From the NCBI GenBank assembly GCA_949126835.1, contig OX421493.1, positions 60,187,898 to 60,251,897 of the forward strand: a DNA stretch of 64,000 nt, in the 5' to 3' direction. A program made the translations under genes and the position numbers. This DNA comes from Anisus vortex (Eukaryota; Mollusca; Gastropoda; Planorbidae). This document shows, one piece after another, positions 54,566-64,000 of this stretch. How positions within the stretch are numbered: position 1 is the first letter of the stretch; each line of letters starts with the position of its first letter. A model generated the notes under the pieces. That model ran no database searches and was not told where the DNA came from. It saw nothing but the letters and a program-made list of their open reading frames with translations.

Positions 54566-54916
54566 CAGGGCCGTATTTAGGATTGTGGGGGCCCTGTTCC
54601 TAAATTTATGTGGGGGCCCTGTCCCAAATTTATGTGGGGACCCTCGTGGTCTCGCCCTGCCTTCCACATAGGGCCTACCTCAGAAAAGGGCCGTTAATTC
54701 ATATTACATTCTGTAAAATCATACATTTTATGTTGCACGTAGCTTGGTTGAACTGCAGCGCTTTAAATTGTATGGGAATAAATGAATTGTATTTTACATT
54801 TTCAACGAAATATGGGGATGCCACTCAAACATTTCTTTTTGGGATGTGTGGGGGCCCCTTTTGTGTGGGGCCCCTGTTCCAATGGAACATGTGGAACATG
54901 CCTAAATACGCCACTG
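54566..54916. mobile_element. 351-bp hAT-type MITE
   Basis: The ends CAGGGCCGTATTTAGG and CCTAAATACGCCACTG are inverted with few mismatches. The flanks ATTACCAC and ATTGCCGC agree at six of eight positions, an aged 8-bp duplication. Confidence 0.7.
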
Positions 54917-55857
54917 ATTGCCGCTCCTAATTGTGCGTTGTGTGCGTAGCGCATTTAAAAGTCGTAAAGGCGGCATTTTTTTGTAGGCCTATTGAACGCA
55001 AATTACATTAAGGAAAGAATCGTAAATCTGTAAAGGCCTCTCTAGGCCTCCAATAAAGGTATGCTTGTACACTAGTAGCTTAAGATGCGTTTTATTTAGG
55101 ACCTATGGCCTAGGCCTATAGCTTTACTAAGGCAGTGTTTAGCATTCCGAGAAGACCGCGCGTGCCATGTCCTAGCATTTGAAATCATTACATTCAATGT
55201 TAATGGTAATTAGTAATTTGGGCACTGTATAGCGTCATCAATACCGGCGCCGAGCAGTCTATAATATGACGTTCAGTCTAATGACGCATTTCAAATTAGT
55301 TCAAAAGACTTTTTTTGTGTGTCGACCCGCTATAGTATGACAATAGGGATAGGATCTTGAGTAGGGATGGGGACTTAGAGGAAGAAACAGAATATTTTAC
55401 TTTCTCATTTCACTAATTTCTGTAGGCCTATTGATAAAAAATAAATGAAGCCCTGTCTTTTTCCAATCTAAATTTAGTCGGAGTCGGTGCATTATTTGCC
55501 GACTCCGACTTCAGGTACCCAAATTTCCTCCGACTCCTCGACTCCGACTCCACAGCCCTCATAACAAAACGACTTGCCTCTTTTCATTCTGTTCGTCTTC
55601 AAATAAATGTCTTATTTGTTATTGTATTATTTTAAGATTTAAGCCTATTGGTGGACTACTGACATACATATGAAATGTCATTAGGCCTAGGCCTGCGCTG
55701 TACATCATTAAATTGTGTAATAGCATATTTTCTATGGTCAATAACTCTTTTTTGTGAAACATGTCTGAAAGTCCACAATACAACGATTAATTAAGTGCTA
55801 GATCTAGCCTTTTTAAACATTCTCGTCTCAACACAAACACACACTGAGACAGACTTC

Positions 55858-57330
55858 TTGTGTTGCGTTCATTCTATCTGCTACAGTCATCTTGTGTTGC
55901 GTTCATTCTATCTGCTACAGTCATCTTGTGTTGCGTTCATTCTATCTGCTACAGTCATCTTGTGTAATTGCGTAATTGCGTAATTGCGTTCATTCTATCT
56001 GCTACATCATCTTGTGTTGCGTTATTGCGTTGATTCTATCTGCTACAGTCATCTTGTGTAATTGCGTAATTGCGTAATTGCGTTCATTCTATCTGCTACA
56101 TCATCTTGTGTTGCGTTTTTGCGTTCATTCTATCTGCTACAGTTATCTTGTGTAATTGCGTAATTGCGTTCATTCTATCTGCTACATCATCTTGTGTTGC
56201 GTTATTGCGTTCATTCTATCTGCTACAGTTATCTTGTGTAATTGCGTAATTGCTTAATTGCGTTCATTCTATCTGCTCCAGTCATATTGTGTTGCGTTAT
56301 TGCGTTCATTCTATCTGCTACATCATCTTGTGTTGCGTTATTGCGTTCATTCTATCTGCTACAGTCATCTTGTGTTGCGTTCATTCTATCTGCTACAGTC
56401 ATCTTGTGTTGCGTTCATTCTATCTGCTTCAGTCATCTTGTGTTGCGTTCATTCTATCTGCTACAGTCATCTTGTGTTGCGTTCATTCTATCTGCTACAG
56501 TCATCTTGTGTAATTGCGTAATTGCGTTCATTCTATCTGCTACATCATCTTGTGTTGCGTTATTGCGTTCATTCTATCTGCTACAGTTATCTTGTGTAAT
56601 TGCGTAATTGCGTTCATTCTATCTGCTACATCATCTTGTGTTGCGTTATTGCGTTCATTCTATCTGCTACAGTTATCTTGTGTAATTGCGTAATTGCTTA
56701 ATTGCGTTCATTCTATCTGCTCCAGTCATATTGTGTTGCGTTATTGCGTTCATTCTATCTGCTACATCATCTTGTGTTGCGTTATTGCGTTCATTCTATC
56801 TGCTACAGTCATCTTGTGTTGCGTTCATTCTATCTGCTACAGTCATCTTGTGTTGCGTTCATTCTATCTGCTTCAGTCATCTTGTGTTGCGTTCATTCTA
56901 TCTGCTACAGTCATCTTGTGTTGCGTTCATTCTATCTGCTACAGTCATCTTGTGTAATTGCGTAATTGCGTTCATTCTATCTGCTACATCATCTTGTGTT
57001 GCGTTATTGCGTTCATTCTATCTGCTACAGTTATCTTGAGTTGCGTTATTGCGTTCATTCTATCTGCTCCAGTCATATTGTGTTGCGTTATTGCGTTCAT
57101 TCTCTGCTACAGTCATCTTGTGTTGCGTTCATTCTATCTGCTACAGTCATTTTGTGTTGCGTTATTGCGTTCATTCTATCTGCTACAGTCATCTTGAGTT
57201 GCGTTATTGCGTTCATTCTATCTGCTACAGTCATCTTGAGTTGCGTTATTGCGTTCATTCTATCTGCTACAGTCATCTTGAGTTGCGTTATTGCGTTCAT
57301 TCTATCTGCTACAGGCATCTTGTGTTGCGT
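55858..57330 (+). repeat. Complex array with 444-bp higher-order unit
   Basis: The basic unit is GTTGCGTTCATTCTATCTGC plus TACAGTCATCTTGT with GTAATTGC inserts. A block starting near 56242 is repeated 444 bases later almost without change. Confidence 0.95.
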
Positions 57331-57934
57331 AGTAGGCCTAAAACTCCCACTTTGGCCTATATTTATTTTATATCGCCATAATTCCTATCCCATGAATTCG
57401 CTCAGGCGTGAAAGCGAGCTTGTTTATTAAGACATCGTCAAATTTACCAGAATACAGGCCAATGTTTAATTAACACGGCCTTGTTATTTGTTCATCAAAT
57501 AAATGGAATTTTAAACACGGAGTTCCGGAGTGTTTGTGTTTGATCGCACTACTAGAAGTAAAGTCTAAACATCTCAATTTGTATTGATCGGAGTTCATGA
57601 TATAATAAAGTTGTAGGAATGTGTTTAATTGAACTATTTCTGTGTATTACATTATTACTAGATCTATAAATTTAACGAAAATTCCCAATGTCGAATAACT
57701 AATGCACAATGATTAAAATTAAAAGCTCATACAAAAATCTTAAGCTAAATAAACCAGTCTATCGCTAAATAAACCAGTCTATAGCCTACATTTCAAGACT
57801 AGTCGTTCTATTATATGCTCAGAGCTCGTGCTAGTTCTATTCACTGGTAAATGTTGTGAATGTTGTGAATGTTGTATCACTGAATATATATGAAAGTTTG
57901 TTTTGTTAAATACTCGAACTAGATGACACACCCT
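57331..57934. other. Interval with no recognised feature
   Basis: AT-rich; no exon or transposon end recognised. Confidence 0.35.
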
Positions 57935-59075
57935 GTCTGTGTTCATAAACACACCGTGTCTGTATGTCTGTGTTCATAAACACACCGTTTCTGTATGTCT
58001 GTGTTCATAAACACACCGTGTCTGTATGTCTGTGTTCATAAACACACCGTGTCTGTGTGTCTGTGTTCATAAACACACCGTTTCTGTATGTCTGTGTTCA
58101 TAAACACACCGTGTCTGTATGTCTGTGTTCATAAACACACCATGTCACCATGTCTGTATGTCTGTGTTCATAAACACACCGTTTCTGTATGTCTGTGTTC
58201 ATAAACACACATTGTCAGTATGTCTGTGTTCATAAACACACCGTGTCTGTATGTCTGTGTTCATAAACACACCGTTTCTGTATGTCTGTGTTCATAAACA
58301 CACCGTGTCTGTATGTCTGTGTTCATAAACACACCGTTTCTGTATGTCTGTGTTCATAAACACACTGTGTCTTTATGTCTGCCTGTATGTCTGTGTTCAT
58401 AAACACACCGTGTCTGTATGACTGTGTTCATAAACACAATGTGACTACATGTCTGTGTTCATAAACACACTGTCTACATGTCTGCCTGTATGTCTGTGTT
58501 CACAAACACACTATGTATGCCCGTCTGTATGTCTGTGTTAATAAACACAATGTGTCTACATGTCTGCCTGCCTGTGTTCATAAATGCACCATGTCTATAT
58601 GTCTGCCTGTACGTATTTGTTCATAAACACACGATGTATGCATGTCTGTGTTCATAAACACACTGTGTCTGTATGCATGTAGCCTATGTCTGTGTTCATA
58701 TACACACTATGTATGCCTGTATGTCTATGTTCATAAACACACTGTGTCTGTATGCCTGTATGTCTATGTTTATAAACACACTATATATGTATGTATGTGT
58801 TTATAAACACACCGTGTCTGTATGTCTGCCTGTAAATCTATGTTCATAAACACACTATGTATGCCTGTCTGTGTTCATTAACACACTGTGTCTGCATGCA
58901 TGTATGTCTGTGTTCATAAACACAATATGTATGCCTGTATGTCTATGTTCATAAACACACTGTGTCTGTATGCCTGTATATCTATGTTCATAATCACACT
59001 ATGTATGCCTGTCTGTGTTCATAAACACACTGTGTCTGTATGTCTGTGTGTAGACGTTTATGTGTCTAAATGTAT
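57935..59075 (+). repeat. TGTCTGTGTTCATAAACACA array, about 1.1 kb
   Basis: Units of about 29-31 bp (TGTCTGTGTTCATAAACACA plus CCGTGTCTGTA), regular at the left and increasingly variable to the right. Confidence 0.95.
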
Positions 59076-59509
59076 ATGATGTGTGTATGTCCTATTGATT
59101 AAATGCAGCGTTGTGCAACGGGCTCTGACTGCATTGAAGTAGTAATGTAAATACATTTTCCGAAAGTTTGCCCCGTCTAGTTTTATCAAATTTCTTTTAC
59201 CGGTACCGGTACGGTCTATAAACCGACATAACACCCCTGTTTTAGCGCAATCTTATTTGGCAAGATCAAATTGAATAGTCGCAGAATTGGTTATTTTTTA
59301 TTGGTATAAAAAAAGTTTATTTGCCTATAGTGGTGTTTATAAGATATTTTATGTTAATACATTCTTTAAAGTCAAGCTCGTTGAATCATTCAGAGCTTTT
59401 GATAATGTTATTGATTTATTGGTGATTTATTGATTTATTGATTTATTGGTGATGCTATCTAAAGGTTGAAACTAAGGAAACACTACAATGACCTTTCATA
59501 TATAAATAG
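59076..59509. other. Interval with no recognised gene
   Basis: Contains a TTGATTTATTGATTTATTGG stretch near 59410-59450 only. Confidence 0.35.
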
Positions 59510-60575
59510 CTTAGGCCAACACTAATACAATCTGTACATAGACACTCCCTATATAAAATGGCCTACACTAATACAATCTGTACATAGACACTCCCTATAT
59601 AAAATGACCTACACTAATACAATCTGTACATAGACACTCCCTATATAAAATGACCTACACTAATAAAATCTGTACTTAGACACTCCCTATATAAAATGAC
59701 CTACACGAATACAATCTGTACATAGACACTCCCTATATAAAATGACCTACACTAATACAATCTGTACATAGACACTCCCTATATAAAATGACCTACACTA
59801 ATACAATCTGTACATAGACACTCCCTATATAAAATGACCTACACTAATACAATCTGTACATAGACACTCCCTATATAAAATGGCCTACACTAATACAATC
59901 TGTACATAGACACTCCCTATATAAAATGACCTACACTAATACAATCTGTACATAGACACTCCCTATATAAAATGGCCTACACTAATACAATCTGTACATA
60001 GACACTCCCTATATAAAATGGCTTACACTAATACAATCTGTACATAGACACTCCCTATATAAAATGGCCTACACTAATACAATCTGTACAAAGACACTCC
60101 CTATATAAATTGGCTTACGCTAATACAATCTGTAGGCCTACATCGACACTCCCTATATAAAATGGCTTACACTAATACAATCTGTACTTAGACACTAATA
60201 GACACTCCCTATATAAAATGGCTTACGCTAATACAATCTGTAGGCCTACATTGATACTCCCTATATAAAATGGCTTACACTAATACAATCTTTACATAGA
60301 CACTCCCTATATAAAATGGCTTACACTAATACAATCTTTACATAGACACTCTCTATATAAAATGGCTTACACTAATACAATCTGTACATAGACACTCCCT
60401 ATAAAAATGGCTTACGCTAATACGATCTGTAGGCCTGCATAGACACTCCCTATATAAAATGGCTTACACTAATACAATGTGTACATAGACCTTTCCTATA
60501 TAAAATGACATACACCAATACAATCTGTACATAGACACTCCCTATATAAAATGGCTTACACTAATACTATGTGTA
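59510..60575 (+). repeat. 46-bp minisatellite, about 23 copies
   Basis: The unit is ACTAATACAATCTGTACATA plus GACACTCCCTATATAAAATGG and CCTAC. Copies at the right are more diverged and some carry GTAGGCCTACAT. Confidence 0.96.
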
Positions 60576-60944
60576 CAGGGCCTTCACAATCCTATGTAGC
60601 CGCCCAGGGCAAAAGTTTCAGCGATTAAAATTATAAAATTATGTCAACAATGTTTTACCCCCCCCCCCCCCCCCACACACTTATAATAAGTAACACAAAT
60701 TGTACGCTGGATTTTATGTTTAAAATAGAATTGAGATTGAAAGGTCTATAATTAATTTTAATGTATTTTAAACTTCTTTAACATATTTCCAATTGACTAT
60801 AAGTTGCCACAAGAGGAACGGAGGTGTAATATGATTCATCGAACACACCACACCTCCTCTCACATTTTTTTTTCAAATCCGAGAATTTAACAATATTTCT
60901 TTTTCTTTTTGCTTACCAGTTCTATTATTATTTTCGTAGAAATA

Positions 60945-61087
60945 TTTAATAATAACAATAATAATTGTTATTTATATAGCGCTTCTATCCATACTATTTT
61001 AGCATGGTTAGCATGCTCAGTGCGCTCTAGAAGATTATTACGTCCTCTAGGACCAAAACTCCTGCAGGGCGGCAGGGATCTGTCGGT
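60945..61087 (-). repeat. tRNA-derived SINE, 5' truncated
   Basis: TTTATATAGCGCTTCTATCC and GCATGCTCAGTGCGCTCTAG form the tail and AAACTCCTGCAGGGCGGCAG the body; the tRNA-like head is absent. Confidence 0.75.
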
Positions 61088-62365
61088 TTCACACAATACA
61101 ATGTTGTACATAGACACTTCCTATATGAAGCGGCTATGCTACCTGCGTACTTAGTGTTTACAGAGGTCGGGGGTGAAATCCTACACAAAATGTTACAGGG
61201 TTTCATTGAGTCTGCCATCTTTCGATGGGTGTCTACAATTAGTTGGGAAAGTCAAAGCGGTTGATCTGTGTGCTGCCCACAAACCCCAGTCTTTCGCGTG
61301 CCATTGAAAATCACTCTTCGTGCCAAGTTTGGCACGCGTACCGTATGTTACCGACCCCTGCACTGTGTGTAAGTAAGCTGTGTACGTGTGTTCACTCAGC
61401 CACGCTTAACATTCCATTTGTTTTGTGTTTTTTTACTTAAATGTTTTGCTTGAGTGAGTTCAATTCAACAATTGCTCATTTGATTTAGCGGCAATGTAGG
61501 TCAACTGCCACTTATGGCTGTTTAGGCAAGCGAGCAGACGAAGAATGCTTCGCCTAGTGACGTAGTCATCACAAAATACAAAGTAGACTTACAACCGATT
61601 ATTGATCAAGGAAATCAAAACTCACTAAGTTAACTTACAAACATTTTTAATAGCTTTAGAATATCAAGTTCCTTTTTTTCCGTCTAGTCTAGATTAGTCT
61701 AGAGTGTAGAACATATCTTAATGTTGAACTAATTGTAAACCTTGTCCGTTTAATCAGAATTGACCCTATCAAACTAACCAAATGGAATGTTCGCTTATGT
61801 GGGCCTATTATATCTTATTCAGACCTTCAATGAGACCGGTGTACTTTTGTTTTGTACTCCTCTATTTTAGTGTCTATAATTCATTTGTTCAACTTCTGTC
61901 ATTGCTTTTAAAACAGTCAGTATGATGAAAGATTAAATTCATCACCGTAAACTACATTTCATCATGCTAATATTCTAGCATACATATCTGTCTGCTTGAA
62001 TGCCAAGAAATGAATCTAAATTAGAATTAATTTAATGATAAAAGCCTGTGCTACCGCTCTAAAATTTCAGATAAGTTAAGTTATTTTAATAATGGTCTCT
62101 GTGACCTTGCTGGCCACACATCCACTCGTATGCCGTGGCCACAGAAACTGGTGAACACTGCTTGATCAGTTTGACCCGAAGGGTACTTTACTCTATGACC
62201 GTTTTTGTGCCCCCCCCCCTCCTTTTTTTTTCAGAATTAATCCCCCAACCCCTTCCTCAGTTTAAAAAAAAAACAACCGACGATTTTTTTTTAAATATAG
62301 AAATTTCATTTTCTGAATTAATTGTTTACGTTTTAACGGTAGTTTGGAGACCTCTGATCTGCTAG
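61088..62365. other. 1.3-kb interval without supported genes
   Basis: A MITE-end-like piece (GGCACGCGTACCGTATGTTA and CCGACCCCTG) lies at 61330-61360. No coding signal was convincing. Confidence 0.4.
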
Positions 62366-63600
62366 CATAGGTTCTCAACCTTTTTCGGCTCACCGCCCCC
62401 TTTTACAATTTTTTGGGGCTCACCGCCCCCTTACCCCCCCTCCCCCCCCCCCGTAGTAAATTTTTTAGTAAAAAATGTATGTATGGTTGCATATATTTAA
62501 TTCCTATTTGATTAGTTAATTTTTTTTAATAATAATACACATATTAGTAAATATCTACAAACATATACACAAGAAGTTTTAAAACTGAGTGTTAGTGTGA
62601 AGCGTGCGCCTGGTGTGTTGTCAGCAGGTTGTCAATATTAGATTCTATTTAGTATTTTGGTTAGCAAAAGCCTCAAGTCTCCACGCTCCACTACTTGCAA
62701 CTTGCTTCTTTTTTTTTTTTTTTTACAACAACGTGGTAGCTTGACAGCACAAGATAAAAATGCAATTTTAAAAAAAAAGGCTTTACCAAAGCCTACAGTC
62801 TTGGAGAAACTGATGTTCTTTTTTTGCAGCCAAAAGTCGTGATAGCCTTTTCTTACAAATTTCCATTTGAGTTCTTCATTGGTTGCTAATTCAATTAATG
62901 CCTCTTGCAGTTGTTTAGGTAGGCCTGATTGTAATTCTTCACTATTAGAAAAAAATCCAAAACCCAATCATGTATTTTTATGTTAATAATGTCTTGAAAT
63001 CATTATCGTGCGTCGAGGTGATCACAATAAATGAGAATGTCTTCTCCAATTTTTTCTACAGATGCAAGATTGGGAAATTGATAAAATTCTTCACGTCCAA
63101 AGTTTCGTTTGTACAATTTGACGTTTTTACATAAACGCCGAAATGACACTTTTTGTTTTGATCAAATTGAGGTCATCTCCCAGCAATTGAATGTTCATTT
63201 CATTGAACTCATTAAATAAATCTGTTAAATATGCTCTGGCATTGTTTTTCTTTTTTTTTTTTAAAGATTTTCTCTCAGAGAATTGTCTTTGCTTTCTAGA
63301 AACTCCAACACTAAGTCAAAGACCCCATAAAATCTATTTAAATAGACACCTTTTGATAACCAGCGTCCAGTAGCAAACGATTATAGTCTTCGTCTTTCTC
63401 AATACACAGTTGTTTAAACTCTCTCTCTCGTTTAATGCATTGCTTCTGATTTTGTTTACTGCAGTTATTACATATTGAAGAGACTGATGCAGACAATCGC
63501 TGAGATTTTTAGCAACTAAATGTTGCCTGTGAATTACACAATGGACATAGTTATATGGTCTCTTAAAAAAAGAAACGGACGAGTCCAAAGGGCTCTTTTA
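62366..63600 (-). mobile_element. hAT (ZBED/SCAND3-type) transposon remnant
   Basis: Its 3' end, CATAGGTTCTCAACC at 62366 with GGCTCACCGCCCCC repeats, resembles the CAGTGGTTCTCAACC ends of hAT elements. The 5' part is cut by the dispersed repeat that starts near 63565. It is a different, more decayed copy than 9819-11631. Confidence 0.65.
62638..63588 (-). pseudogene. hAT transposase remnant (ZBED/SCAND3-like)
   Basis: The 5' part (63588-63334) reads VHCVIHRQHLVAKNLS and LQYVITAVNKIRSNALNER, typical of the ZBED5/SCAND3-type hAT transposase. The C-terminal part (62967-62638) reads LQEALIELATNEELKWKF, FWLQKKNISF and LRLLLTKI. Between them the frame is broken several times, and TTYLCE-type sequence is replaced by a lysine-rich slip. 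Confidence 0.78.
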
Positions 63601-64000
63601 TCCAGGGCGTAACGATAGGTTTGAGCTCGGCTCTGTCCGGGCTGGAGCCACCCCACGACACCAAAGGCGTGGCGTGCCGTGTAACAATGAGGATGCCGCA
63701 GCTAGGTTGCCCACTGCGGTTCCCCTAAGGATCATTATCGTGGTGGATCGCCCGTATAACTGCATTGTCACCCGGTAGCACAAATCCTATACTACATGTA
63801 CAGACATCCATGCACCGGGTGGTTCTCGAGACGGGGTTGCAGCATTATTGTTTCCTCCCCACCGAGACCCCTTATCCTCTCGGCAGTGCAAAGGATTTCG
63901 GACCCGCTGCGGGAGCTGTTCCCCATGCGTTCGCCCGCCGGTGTATTCTTAACGGGAACGTATTGACGGTTTACACACTTCGCCAGTCTTTGAGGCCCAT
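63565..64000. repeat. Dispersed repeat of unknown class, copy 2 (inverted)
   Basis: From GGACGAGTCC and CCAGGGCGTAACG to the end of the window it matches 39327-39770 in opposite orientation; for example ATAATGATCCTTAGGGGAAC occurs in both. It begins inside the hAT remnant and leaves the window. Confidence 0.8.

Larger units (their letters stand above)
53612..55559. mobile_element. Composite hAT-type MITE with GAGTCGG ends
   Basis: The left end CAGGGCTGCGGAGTCGG pairs with CGACTCCACAGCCCT at the right; both subterminal regions contain repeated GACTCCGACTCC. The flanks share only ATAAC. At least two other MITEs are inserted inside. Confidence 0.6.

Overview
The window is eukaryotic and repeat-dominated. 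Its content points to a gastropod mollusc, most likely a pulmonate freshwater snail (inference). The main reasons are tandem exons of a fibrinogen-domain lectin like the snail FREP immune proteins, a receptor with galactose-binding-like and EGF modules, intron-split coding sequence with GT-AG sites, tRNA-derived SINEs, and piggyBac, hAT, LINE and Ty3/gypsy elements. Tandem arrays fill roughly 28 percent of the window by my own count from the sequence. There is no sign of bacterial gene organisation.

Layout. 1-6249 (minus): a Ty3/gypsy element with the Gmr1-like order gag-protease-integrase-reverse transcriptase. It has a 676-bp 5' LTR, and its 3' LTR is cut by the window edge. Its RT-RNase H region is deleted. 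6893-23613 (plus): ten exons, all joined in phase 1, of a type I membrane receptor. It has two galactose-binding-like modules, six 8-cysteine EGF-like repeats, one transmembrane helix and a short tail; its first exon or exons are not visible. Its long intron carries a nested stack of DNA transposons in a minisatellite (8783-12435) and a broken piggyBac transposase (13506-15346). Nearly every later intron has its own minisatellite.

24321-39066: five tandem copies of a roughly 2.9-kb unit. Each carries, on the minus strand, the last two exons of a fibrinogen-related (FBG) domain gene. Copies 2-5 have identical terminal-exon proteins and alternate in an A-B-A-B pattern, so the duplication is recent. 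A signal-peptide exon on the same strand at 43648-43711 could be the start of that gene, but no linking exons (for example Ig domains) were found.

39120-64000: mostly repeats. There are LINE fragments of at least two families, SINEs, a 456-bp dispersed repeat of unknown class (three copies), nested hAT-type MITEs, a decayed hAT transposase on the minus strand, and very long minisatellites. One possible first exon with a good splice donor lies at about 53249-53272 (plus).

The two host genes both look like extracellular recognition proteins: a membrane receptor and a secreted lectin-like immune protein. The strongest second-look items are the FBG terminal-exon amplification, the Gmr1-like element with a SCAN-like capsid, the multi-layer transposon nest resolved by target-site duplications, and the chain of duplicated splice acceptors before the first EGF exon.
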